From positions 5,176,259 to 5,240,258 of the forward strand of contig CM017560.1 in NCBI GenBank assembly GCA_007844125.1: a DNA stretch of 64,000 nt. The letters run 5' to 3'. How positions within the stretch are numbered: position 1 is the stretch's first letter; every line of letters starts with the position of its first letter. A model generated the notes under the pieces. That model was not told where the DNA came from. It saw only the letters and a list, made by a program, of their open reading frames with translations, and did not search any database. Made by a program: the position numbers and the translations under genes. The DNA comes from Sinonovacula constricta. Taxonomy: Eukaryota; Mollusca; Bivalvia; Cardiida; Solecurtidae. Positions 24,801-37,500 of this stretch are shown in pieces.

Positions 24801-25759
24801 GCTTACTTATTATTAATTAACAATGTCTTGCATTTGTCACGACTAAAACTAATGAGTCTAAAGAATTCCATTCACATGTATTAACGCACGACGGGCATGC
24901 AATTTTATTCTATATCTTTGGACCTCATTTCATTAATTAACGACTTATTACAGTAAATGGAACAAACCCTACATATTGACCGACCCACGCTTCGTTGATA
25001 CATTGGTAAGTATATTCTTTAAAACAACAAATACAAATCTCGACTGCTCACTTAGCACCAAATCAATTAATTTAACGTGATACATATTATTCATTTTATA
25101 TTCCAAGCATTGAAATATAAGAATTTATCAGTGAACTAACATTGACTTACATACACAATATACTGACATTGTGACAAAAGTTTATGTCAGCAAGTAAACA
25201 CTGTAAAGTGACAAGTTTACTTCACTTTAATTTAATTTGGTTCTTTATATACATCGAGGAAAGATATGGCTGCCTTGACCTACAACACCTAGAGTTGTGT
25301 ATGCTGTTTACATACACATTTCAAATAAGTTAGGGATGTCACATTTAAATATTGTTTAAAATGTTGTATGCATTCTATATGAAAAAGAAATAAAAATATA
25401 ATCTAATGGAATTAATTAAATTTTTTGCAGAGTTAATAACTGGTATTTGAAACTTGAAGTGTAAGTTTTAGATTATGAAGCTGCCAACTAAATTCATTTA
25501 CAAGTTAATGGAGTTCAATGCATGAAAATGGGACTTAAATTTTCATGAAAATGACTTGTTTTCTGGTGTAAAATAAATGTTATTTCAACTAGGTCACCAA
25601 GCAGGTTTTGTCCCACCACCCGTGAAAATATTGTTTTGTGCTCTTGGTGAAGTAAATCCAGTTGTAAAGATCATTAGAGCTTATACGACTCAAGATAAAT
25701 GTTATCTAATCTATCTATTTCAGGTTCATCGTACATTAAAACAACACAGAAATATACTC
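24801..25759. other. unique DNA between arrays
   Basis: AT-rich DNA with no recognisable gene or repeat. Confidence 0.45.
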
Positions 25760-28700
25760 TATATATGGCCGACATGACCGGATGTGGTGCTCTAACTATA
25801 TTTGGCCGACATGACCGACTATGGTGCTCTTACTATGTATGGCCGACATGACTGACTGTGGTGCTCTAACTGTTTATGACCGACATGACCGACTATGGTG
25901 CTCTAACTGTTTATGACCGACATGACCGACTGTGGTGCTCTAACTGTTTATGACCGACATGACCGATTGTGGTGCTCTTACTATGTATGGCCGACATGAC
26001 CGATTGTGGTGCTTTAACTATAAATGGCAGACATGAACGACTGTGGTGCTCTGACTATATATGGCTGACATGACCGATTGTGGTGCTTTAACTATAAATG
26101 GCAGACATGAACGACTGTGGTGCTCTGACTATATATGGCTGACATGAACGACTATGGTGCTCTGACTATATATGGCTGACATGACCGATTGTGGTGCTCT
26201 TACTATGTATGGCCGACATGACCGATTGTGGTGCTTTAACTATAAATGGCAGACATGAACGACTGTGGTGCTCTGACTTTATATGGCTGACATGACTGAT
26301 TGTGGTGCTTTAACTATAAATGGCAGACATGAACGACTGTGGTGCTCTGACTTTATATGGCTGACATGACTGATTGTGGTGCTTTAACTATAAATGGCAG
26401 ACATGAACGACTGTGGTGCTCTGACTATATATGGCCGACATGACTGACTATGGTGCTTTAACTATAAATGGCAGACATGAACGACTGTGGTGCTGTAACT
26501 ATATATGGCAGACATGAACGACTATGGTGCTGTAACTATATATGGCAGACATGAACGACTATGGTGCTGTAACTATAAATGGCAGACATGAACGACTATG
26601 GTGCTGTAACTATATATGGCAGACATGAACGACTATGGTGCTGTAACTATATATGGCCGACATGAACGACTATGGTGCTGTAACTATAAATGGCAGACAT
26701 GAACGACTATGATGCTGTAACTATAAATGGCAGACATGAACGACTATGGTGCTGTAACTATAAATGGCAGACATGAACGACTATGGTGCTGTAACTATAA
26801 ATGGCAGACATGAACGACTATGGTGCTGTAACTATAAATGGCAGACATGAACGATTGTGGTGCTTTAACTATAAATGGCAGACATGAACGACTATGGTGC
26901 TGTAACTATAAATGGCAGACATGAACGACTATGGTGCTGTAACTATAAATGGCAGACATGAACGATTGTGGTGCTCTGACTATATATGGCCGACATGACC
27001 GATTGTGGTGCTGTAACTATATACGGCAGACATGAACGACTGTGGTGCTCTGACTATATATGGCCGACATGACCGATTGTGGTGCTTTAACTATAAATGG
27101 CAGACATGAACGACTGTGGTGCTTTAACTATGAATGGCAGACATGAACGACTGTGGTGCTCTGACTATATATGGCCGACATGACCGATTGTGGTGCTGTA
27201 ACTATATATGGCAGACATGAACGACTGTGGTGCTCTGACTATATATGGCCGACATGACCGATTGTGGTGCTTTAACTATAAATGGCAGACATGAACGATT
27301 GTGGTGCTCTTACTATGTATGGCTGACATGACTGACTGTGGTGCTTTAACTATAAATGGCAGACATGAACGACTGTGGTGCTCTGACTATATATGGCTGA
27401 CATGACCGATAGTGGTGCTTTAACTATAAATGGCAGACATGAACGACTGTGGTGCTCTGACTATATATGGCTGACATGACCGATTGTGGTGCTTTAACTA
27501 TAAATGGCAGACATGACCGACTGTGGTGCTCTGACTATATATGGCCGACATGACCGATAGTGGTGCTTTAACTATAAATGGCAGACATGAACGACTGTGG
27601 TGCTCTGACTATATATGGCCGACATGACCGATTGTGGTGCTTTAACTATAAATGGCAGACATGAACGACTGTGGTGCTCTGACTATATATGGCTGACATG
27701 ACCGATTGTGGTGCTCTGACTATATATGGCCGACATGACCGATTGTGGTGCTTTAACTATAAATGGCTGACATGAACGACTGTGGTGCTCTGACTATATA
27801 TGGCCGACATGACCGATTGTGGTGCTTTAACTATAAATGGCAGACATGAACGACTGTGGTGCTCTGACTATATATGGCCGACATGACCGATTGTGGTGCT
27901 TTAACTGTAAATGGCAGACATGAACGACTGTGGTGCTCTGACTATATATGGCTGACATGAACGACTATGGTGCTCTGACTATATATGGCTGACATGACCG
28001 ATTGTGGTGCTCTGACTATAAATGGCTGACATGAACGACTGTGGTGCTTTAACTATAAATGGCTGACATGAACGACTGTGGTGCTTTAACTATAAATGGC
28101 AGACATGAACGATTGTGGTGCTTTAACTATAAATGGCAGACATGAACGACTGTGGTGCTCTGACTATATATGGCCGACATGAACGACTGTGGTGCTTTAA
28201 CTATAAATGGCAGACATGAACGACTGTGGTGCTTTAACTATAAATGGCAGACATGACTGACTGTGGTGCTCTGACTATAAATGGCAGACATGACTGACTG
28301 TGGTGCTCTGACTATAAATGGCTGACATGAACGACTGTGGTGCTTTAACTATAAATGGCAGACATGAACGACTGTGGTGCTTTAACTATAAATGGCAGAC
28401 ATGACTGACTGTGGTGCTCTGACTATAAATGGCAGACATGACTGACTGTGGTGCTCTGACTATATATGGCTGACATGAACGACTGTGGTGCTTTAACTAT
28501 AAATGGCAGACATGAACGACTGTGGTGCTCTGACTATATATGGCAGACATGACTGACTGTGGTGCTCTGACTATAAATGGCAGACATGACTGACTGTGGT
28601 GCTTTAACTATAAATGGCAGACATGACTGACTATGGTGCTCTGACTATATATGGCCGACATGACCGACTGTGGTGCTTTAACTATAAATGGCAGACATGA

Positions 28701-28912
28701 ACGACTGTGGTGCTCTGACTATATATGGCTGACATGACTGACTGTGGTGCTTTAACTATAAATGGCTGACATGAACGACTATGGTGCTGTAACTATAAAT
28801 GGCTGACATGAACGACTATGGTGCTGTAACTATATATGGCCGATATGACCGATTGTTGTGCTCTAACGATATCTGGCAATCATGCCAGACAGTGGTGCTC
28901 TTACTGGTTTAA
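25760..28912. repeat. 37-bp tandem array (satellite 4)
   Basis: The unit is TATATGGCCGACATGACCGA, then CTGTGGTGCTCTAACTA. GTGGTGCT marks at 25784 and 28892 are 3108 bp apart, exactly 84 units, so 85 units with no net insertion or deletion. Over much of the array two versions alternate (CTCTGACTATATATGGCCG with ACCGATTG, and CTTTAACTATAAATGGCAG with AACGACTG), giving a 74-bp dimer. Another block (about 26460-26950) is a run of CTGTAACTATA units. Confidence 0.95.
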
Positions 28913-29665
28913 GGAGCTCACACTTCCTGGTATATATTTCTCAGATACAAACAATATTGTTAAAATATCCCATTAAGGGGAGGCAATAATTGGCGAGGAC
29001 AGCATCGGGAGTTCAACTATAAACTGGAAACATTGAAGCAGCAATTGCAAGTAACAAGCGTATCCCAGTGACAGGAACACGCAGCCGATTGGTGAAGTCT
29101 TGGCGAGTATTTTAACTTTTAAAAGAAAAAAAGTGCCAATGGTATTAACATTGCTTGCAATTACAAAATATCTGTGTTAAAGACAGCATTTAAGAAAGTG
29201 TAGTTACATGAAAAATAACACAAATTTTAGGAAATTATTACGAACAGCGACATACATATTGACATTTATGCCAATCTGTACTAATATGTATGTGTATTCT
29301 ACTTAATATTAACTAATAAAATTAAATGCACATCGGATGTCAAACACCCATGATCTTCTCTAATTTGTTAATGCCTCAAATGGTCTTTGTTAAATCAATT
29401 TAGTATCCGTTGTTGCAAATAAAATGGCATGGACTGATTTTGTGACTCAATCAGTTGTTAATAAGATACAGGTCTACAATAGCAATTATCACGTGCCTTA
29501 AGTGTGTTAATAAATCAAATGTTAATCAATCCCGACCCCATTGTAACATAAAGTACATACTAGAAAATCGGATAAGGTCACGACCAATGCTCTTTCTGTC
29601 AGAAGCCTTTGAGTTATCTAATATCTATCACAGGTTGAATATGACTGTTTTAAAGACATGCCTCA
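28913..29665. other. unique DNA, no supported gene
   Basis: No feature recognised. Confidence 0.45.
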
Positions 29666-29719
29666 ACTATAATTTAAACCCATAACCTCTGGTTACTGTG
29701 CTCTACTGATAACTGCGCT
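29666..29719 (-). mobile_element. tRNA-like remnant
   Basis: The minus strand reads AGTTATCAGTAGAGCACAG, similar to a tRNA D-arm/A-box, followed by GGTTATGGGTTTAAAT, a weak T-arm/B-box. It is shorter than a tRNA and probably a SINE head or decayed pseudogene. Confidence 0.35.
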
Positions 29720-31099
29720 AATATTCATCATAAACGGTACAATGGAGTTGTTGATATGATTAACACCGTTTGCATGGTTGATGTCAGTTGATGAACTAAA
29801 TTCATCAGAACGAAGTATCGATCTGTAAATGAGTACAACTATAATGAAGAAAACATTAAATGTTTCTCCTATCACTGTCAGCACAGTCTATGTTATATTA
29901 TGTATTATCTGTCAAAGATTGCAAACACTTATCACAATATAACCCACAAACAACATACTGTGTTTATGAACAACCGGGATTTGTCTATAAGCAATTGATT
30001 CTTAGCTATTATCATTTCAATATGCATGTAATGCATACAATCTGACATTCCCTAAGTACTACGACTTTAACTGGCACCAACTATCTGGTAATTCTAACGA
30101 ATGTTTTTTCCAGTTTCACAAAATGACCCCCTCTTTAAAAAATGGTTGACCACTTCGTAAACAAATACATTAGACTTACGATAATACACCTAACCATTAA
30201 GGGTATCACAGGCAGAATGTTGAGCATTGTCTGCAGATACTTTACTTGGAACAAATGCTTATTTTAAATCAATTGTAAAAAAACGGCCCCACTCTTTTAT
30301 AGATATTGTTGATTGTATGTCGTGTAGAACAAGGTTAGTCGCTAATATCATATTGCATAGCTTTCTTAACAACCATTTTGGAGAGTTCGTTCTTGGTCTT
30401 CATTCGAAACGTCTTTGTTGTCTATAGTTTTATTCTCTGTTTCTCTTGTAAATTGTTCATTGCATTTATTGTTAGATTGTTTGTAAACAATACTTGTGCT
30501 GATACTTTTCCCTTTGCGTCAGGAAGCTTGCTACATGTTGAATAACGTTGAAGAGATATTTTTATTAACAAAGTTTGTATAATAGATTTTAGCTTCATTG
30601 TACCTAAGTTTTGTGCTATTTTCATAATTATCATAATTAAAATAAGTTAAATTTCGTCAGAACCACCATTTTCATTAACAATTCACACAGACTTTTATAC
30701 ATTATAAACAAGGAAATACAAATAGACAATATATAACAAATTGATAAATAATTTAGAAAGACGTTTTATATAATGGGAGAAGGTGGGCCATTCATTACTT
30801 ACAACGGGATAATGATATTTGCTTGAAAACGGCCCGTTATATAGCTTGAGCTATGAAGCTTCGTTTCATATGGCTGGTGTTCCTTGTCTAATGACACAAG
30901 GAAACACAAAAATGTTGTGCTACCAACAACGCCAAACTTAGTACGATATTATCGTTTGTAACATCTTAGTCAAAAGACAACAATTTCAAAGACTTATAAT
31001 TAGATTTAAGTAATGCCCCAACAAAAAGACAGATCAGACAGGCGTTGCGTCAGTAGAACTGCATCTAAAGCTAGAGGAGGTGAACTGTGTGTACTCTAA
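29720..31099. other. unique DNA, no supported gene
   Basis: No feature recognised. Short open frames have no identifiable domain. Confidence 0.45.
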
Positions 31100-31351
31100 A
31101 TAAATAACATATACTTTCTTACGTGTCCTTATTGTGAAACTTGTGTTGAGGATGAATGTCATTTTATGCTCGAGTGTCAACTTTATACAAATATTAGACA
31201 AAAATACTTGCCAAATGTCAATAATAATCTTCCATTGAATGTGTTTTATATTTTAATGGCATCAGATAATGTAAACACCATTAGAAATATAGCCATGTAC
31301 ATATATTATGCCTTGAAAGAAAGAGAGGCTTATCTACAAATTTACTTGTAA
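31100..31351 (+). pseudogene. C-terminal remnant of a non-LTR retrotransposon ORF
   Basis: The frame is open from 31100 and ends at TAA 31349-31351. It reads CPYCETCVEDECHFMLEC, a C-x2-C-x8-H-x4-C zinc-knuckle-like motif, then a QLYTNIRQKYLP segment. This arrangement is typical of the extreme C-terminus of LINE reverse-transcriptase proteins in invertebrates (family knowledge). The endonuclease and reverse-transcriptase domains are missing, so the copy is severely 5'-truncated and dead. An upstream TAA at 31097-31099 and the array-like sequence just before 31123 mean that the first few codons are host DNA. The clade is not assigned. Confidence 0.7.
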
Positions 31352-31483
31352 TGTTACAATGTGTTTAATGTGTAACATGTACTTTCACCTTACTTAACAT
31401 TATACTGTATTTGTATGTATTTTGTTATTTGTGTATGGGCCGGAGGCCTTTTGTACAATAAACTTTGGAATTGGAATTGTGAA
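31123..31483 (+). mobile_element. 5'-truncated LINE 3' end
   Basis: It includes the ORF remnant, a 3' UTR with GGGCCGGAGGCC, an AATAAA signal (ACAATAAACTTT) and a terminal simple-repeat tail TTTGGAATTGGAATTG, all usual for a target-primed LINE insertion. It is flanked on both sides by TTAC (31119-31122 and 31484-31487), a possible 4-bp target-site duplication or microhomology. The right flank is directly the 49-bp array. Confidence 0.65.
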
Positions 31484-33776
31484 TTACATTTAACACATTC
31501 TGTAATATACATTTACTTAGTAATATACTTTCTTACATTTAACACATTCTGTTATATACATTTACTTAGTAATATACTTTCTTACATTTAATACATTCTG
31601 TAATATACGTTTACTTAGTAATATACTTTCTTACATTTAATACATTCTGTAATATACATTTACTTAGTAATATACTTTCTTACATTTAATACATTCTGTT
31701 ATATACATTTACTTAGTAATATACTTTCTTACATTTAACACATTCTGTAATATACATTTACTTAGTAATATACTTTCTTACATTTAATACATTCTGTAAT
31801 ATACATTTACTTAGTAATATACTTTCTTACATTTAACACATTCTGTAATATACATTTACTTAGTAATATACTTTCTTATATTTAATACATTCTGTAATAT
31901 ACATTTACTTAGTAATATACTTTCTTACATTTAATACATTCTGTAATATACATTTACTTAGTAATATACTTTCTTACATTTAACACATTCTGTTATATAC
32001 ATTTACTTAGTAATGTACTTTCTTACATTTAATACATTCTGTAATATACGTTTACTTAGTAATATACTTTCTTACATTTAATACATTCTGTAATATATAT
32101 TTACTTAGTAATGTACTTTCTTACATTTAATACATTCTGTTATATATATTTACTTAGTAATATATTTTCTTACATTTAATACATTCTGTAATATACGTTT
32201 ACTTAGTAATATACTTTCTTATATTTAATACATTCTGTAATATATATTTACTTAGTAATGTACTTTCTTACATTTAATACATTCTGTTATATATATTTAC
32301 TTAGTAATATACTTTCTTATATTTAATGCATTCTGTAATATTCATTTACTTAGTAATATACTTTCTTACATTTAATACATTCTGTAATATATATTTACTT
32401 AGTAATGTACTTTCTTACATTTAATACATTCTGTTATATATATTTACTTAGTAATATACTTTCTTACATTTAATACATTCTGTAATATATATTTACTTAG
32501 TAATGTACTTTCTTACATTTAATACATTCTGTAATATACATTTACTTAGTAATATACTTTCTTACATTTAATACATTCTGTAATATACGTTTACTTAGTA
32601 ATATACTTTCTTACATTTAACACATTCTGTAATATACATTTACTTAGTAATGTACTTTCTTACATTTAATACATTCTGTAATATACATTTACTTAGTAAT
32701 ATACTTTCTTACATTTAACACATTCTGTAATATACATTTACTTAGTAATGTACTTTCTTACATTTAATACATTCTGTAATATACGTTTACTTAGTAATAT
32801 ACTTTCTTACATTTAACACATTCTGTAATATACATTTACTTAGTAATATACTTTCTTACATTTAATACATTCTGTAATATACATTTACTTAGTAATGTAC
32901 TTTCTTACATTTAATACATTCTGTAATATACGTTTACTTAGTAATATACTTTCTTACATTTAACACATTCTGTAATATACATTTACTTAGTAATATACTT
33001 TCTTACATTTAATACATTCTGTAATATACATTTACTTAGTAATATACTTTCTTACATTTAATACATTCTGTAATATACGTTTACTTAGTAATATACTTTC
33101 TTACATTTAATACATTCTGTAATATACATTTACTTAGTAATGTACTTTCTTACATTTAATACATTCTGTTATATATATTTACTTAGTAATATACTTTCTT
33201 ACATTTAATACATTCTGTAATATACGTTTACTTAGTAATATACTTTCTTATATTTAATACATTCTGTTATATACATTTACTTAGTAATATACTTTCTTAC
33301 ATTTAATACATTCTGTAATATACATTTACTTAGTAATATACTTTCTTACATTTAATACATTCTGTTATATATATTTACTTAGTAATATACTTTCTTACAT
33401 TTAATACATTCTGTAATATACGTTTACTTAGTAATATACTTTCTTATATTTAATACATTCTGTTATATACATTTACTTAGTAATATACTTTCTTACATTT
33501 AATACATTCTGTAATATACATTTACTTAGTAATATACTTTCTTACATTTAACACATTCTGTAATATACATTTACTTAGTAATGTACTTTCTTACATTTAA
33601 TACATTCTGTAATATACATTTACTTAGTAATATACTTTCTTACATTTAATACATTCTGTAATATACGTTTACTTAGTAATGTACTTTCTTACATTTAATA
33701 CATTCTGTTATATATATTTACTTAGTAATATACTTTCTTACATTTAATACATTCTGTAATATATATTTACTTAGTA
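31484..33776. repeat. 49-bp tandem array (satellite 5)
   Basis: The unit is ACATTTACTTAGTAATATAC, then TTTCTTACATTTAATACATT, then CTGTAATAT. TACTTTCTT marks run from 31526 to 33731, 2205 bp, exactly 45 intervals, so 46 marks without net length change. Variation is confined to a few sites: AACACA/AATACA, TGTAA/TGTTA, ATACAT/ATACGT/ATATAT, and AATATAC/AATGTAC. Local three-unit (147-bp) repeats occur between about 32060 and 32500. Confidence 0.95.
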
Positions 33777-34484
33777 TTTTAGTTGAACTGTGATCCATAG
33801 GTCACTTAGCTATATATTCGATGCTAGAGATGACCAACCTGTAGTGTGGGTATAATAGGGGTGAGAAGTTAGCATATATAGCAGCAGTTAGGTACAGCAT
33901 ATACATGCATAGCCTTGAGAACAAAAGAAAAACATTTAACATTTAATTGTAGAATGGCCTGAACCGTTGCTCTGATTACTAGAGTACTATGATTTAAATG
34001 TTTACCTTACAATATCTACACACTGACAACATGTCAGTATGGCTGGCCTTAAACTCGCATAGTTATTTTAGTTTTTAAAACTGGTTTGGTAAAAAAAGAC
34101 AGTAAATTGCGGAGAGTTGCGCAACAGTTGATCCGATTTCCATATTATTTTAATTGAATTAATAAGCTCATCAAGGAATACACTCTGCGCTGGAAGAGTT
34201 TCATTAATAAATTCTTAGAACTGCCAGAACTATGGCACTTTTGAAATTTGCTGAAAATTTGAGTTTTGTCAAAAACATTCATCGGTCAAGTTAAGACGAT
34301 GAAGCTCAGGATTGTGCAGATATATCATTTTAGGTTTTAGGTAGGCCCATTTACATCATTATTTCTATAAGCAATGTAAGTTCTACCAAATTCACGAGCA
34401 TATAAAACGATCTTAAATGATTGTAATCAATCTCTGGGCATTTGAGCGAAATCGGAGCAAAATCTTTTGCTGCAGATGCATTTA
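33777..34484. other. unique DNA between arrays
   Basis: No feature recognised. Confidence 0.45.
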
Positions 34485-34566
34485 AAAAAGAAGAAGAAAG
34501 AGGAGGAGGAAGAAGAAGAAGAAGAAGCAGAAGAAGAAGAAGAAGCAGAAAAAGAAGAAGTAGGAA
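34485..34566. repeat. (GAA/GGA)n purine tract
   Basis: An almost pure purine run of AGAAGAAG and GGAGGAGG units with occasional GCAG. It abuts the 18-bp array. Poly-Glu/Lys/Arg and poly-Ser peptides in translations are artefacts. GAA-type tracts can form triplexes and stall replication, which might have helped start the neighbouring expansion (inference). Confidence 0.9.
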
Positions 34567-37500
34567 AAGTGTTCCTGGGATGTACCGTGTTCCTGGGATA
34601 TACTGTGTTCCTGGGATGTACTGTGTTCCTGGGATGGACATGTGTTCCTGGGATGGACATGTGTTCCTAGGATGTACTGTGTTCCTGGGATATACTGTGT
34701 TCCTGGGATGTACTGTGTTCCTTGGATGTACTGTGTTCCTGGGATATACTGTGTTCCTGGGATGTACAGTGTTCCTGGGATGTACAGTGTTCCTGGGTTG
34801 TACTGTGTTCCTGGGATATACTGTGTTCCTAGGATGTACTGTGTTCCTAGGATGTACAGTGTTCCTGGGATGTACTGTGTTCCTGGGATGTACTGTGTTC
34901 CTAGGATATACTGTGTTCCTAGGATGTACTGTGTTCCTGGGATATACTGTGTTCCTGGGATGTACTGTGTTCCTGTGATATACTGTGTTCCTGGGATGTA
35001 CTGTGTTCCTGGGATGTACTGTGTTCCTAGGATGTACAGTGTTCCTGGGATATACTGTGTTCCTGGGATGTACTGTGTTCCTGTGATATACTGTGTTCCT
35101 GGGATGTACTGTGTTCCTGTGATATACTGTGTTCCTAGGATGTACTGTGTTCCTGGGATATACTGTGTTCCTGGGATGTACTGTGTTCCTGGGATATACT
35201 GTGTTCCTGGGATGTACTGTGTTCCTGTGATATACTGTGTTCCTGGGATGTACTGTGTTCCTGGGATGTACTGTGTTCCTGGGATGTACTGTGTTCCTGG
35301 GATGTACTGTGTTCCTGGGATGTACCGTGTTCCTGGGATATACTGTGTTCCTGGGATGTACTGTGTTCCTGGGATGTACTGTGTTCCTAGGATGTACTGT
35401 GTTCCTGGGATATACTGTGTTCCTGGGATGTACTGTGTTCCTGGGATGTACTGTGTTCCTGGGATGTACTGTGTTCCTGGGATGTACTGTGTTCCTGGGA
35501 TGTACTGTGTTCCTGGAATGTACCGTGTTCCTGGGATATACCGTGTTCCTGGGCTGTACTGTGTTCCTGGGATGTACTGTGTTCCTGGGATGTACTGTGT
35601 TCCTGGGATATACTGTGTTCCTGGGATGTACTGTGTTCCTGGGATGTACTGTGTTCCTGGGATATACTGTGTTCCTGGGATGTACTGTGTTCCTGGGATA
35701 TACTGTGTTCCTGGGATGTACTGTGTTCCTGGGATATACTGTGTTCCTGGGATATACTGTGTTCCTGGGATGTACTGTGTTCCTGGGATATACTGTGTTC
35801 CTGGGATGTACTGTGTTCCTGGGATATACTGTGTTCCTGGGATGTACCGTGTTCCTGGGATGTACTGTGTTCCTGGGATATACTGTGTTCCTGGGATGTA
35901 CTGTGTTCCTGGGATATACTGTGTTCCTGGGATATACTGTGTTCCTAGGATGTACTGTGTTCCTGGGATATACTGTGTTCCTGGGATATACTGTGTTCCT
36001 AGGATATACTGTGTTCCTGGGATGTACCGTGCTCCTGAATGTACTGTGTTACTGGGATGTACCGTGTTCCTGGGATGTACCGTGTTCCTGGGATGTACCG
36101 TGTTCCTAGGATGTACTGTGTTCCTGGGATGTACCGTGCTCCTGAATGTACTGTGTTACTGGGATGTACTGTGTTCCTGGGATGTACTGTGCTCCTGGGA
36201 TGTACTGTGTTCCTGGGATATACTGTGTTCCTGGGATGTACTGTGTTCCTGATATGTACTGTGTTCCTGGGATGTACTGTGTTCCTGGGATGTACTGTGC
36301 TCCTGGGATATACTGTGTTCCTGGTATGTACTGTGTTCCTGGGATGTACTGTGTTCCTGGGATGTACTGTGTTCCTGGGATGTACCGTGTTCCTGGGATG
36401 TACCGTGTTCCTAGGATGTACTGTGTTCCTGGGATGTACTGTGTTCCTGGGATGTACTGTGTTCCTGGGATGTACTGTGTTCCTAGGATGTACCGTGTTC
36501 CTGGGATGTACCGTGTTCCTAGGATGTACCGTGTTCCTGGGATGTACTGTGTTCCTGGGATGTACTGTGTTCCTGGGATGTACCGTGTTCCTGGGATGTA
36601 CTGTGTTCCTGGGATATACCGTGTTCCTGGGATGTACCGTGTTCCTGGGATGTACTGTGTTCCTGGGATGTACCGTGTTCCTGGGATGTACCGTGTTCCT
36701 GGGATGTACCGTGTTCCTGGGATTTACCGTGTTCCTGGGATGTACTGTGTTCCTGGGATGTACCGTGTTCCTGGGATGTACCGTGTTCCTGGGATGTACC
36801 GTGTTCCTGATATGTACTGTGTTCCTGGGATGTACCGTGTTCCTGGGATGTACCGTGTTCCTGGGATGTACCGTGTTCCTGATATGTACTGTGTTCCTGG
36901 GATGTACCGTGTTCCTGGGATGTACCGTGTTCCTGGGATGTACCGTGTTCCTGGGATGTACCGTGTTCCTGGGATGTACTGTGTTCCTGGGATGTACCGT
37001 GTTCCTGGGATGTACCGTGTTCCTGGGATGTACCGTGTTCCTGATATGTACTGTGTTCCTGGGATGTACCGTGTTCCTGGGATGTACTGTGTTCCTAGGA
37101 TGTACTGTGTTCCTGGGATGTACCGTGTTCCTGGGATGTACTGTGTTCCTGGGATGTACCGTGTTCCTGGGATGTACCGTGTTCCTGGGATGTACTGTGT
37201 TCCTGGGATGTACTGTGTTCCTGGGATGTACCGTGTTCCTGGGATGTACCGTGTTCCTAGCATGTACTGTGTTCCTGGGATGTACCGTGCTCCTGAATGT
37301 ACTGTGTTCCTGGGATATACTGTGTTCCTGGGATGTACTGTGTTCCTAGGATGTACTGTGTTCCTGGGATGTACCGTGCTCCTGAATGTACTGTGTTCCT
37401 GGGATATACTGTGTTCCTGATATGTACTGTGTTCCTGGGATGTACTGTGTTCCTGGGATGTACTGTGCTCCTGGGATATACTGTGTTCCTGGGATGTACT

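Noticed and set aside
21358..28912. CRISPR-like arrays
   Set aside because: The repeats are head to tail, with no unique spacers and no cas genes, in eukaryotic-type DNA.
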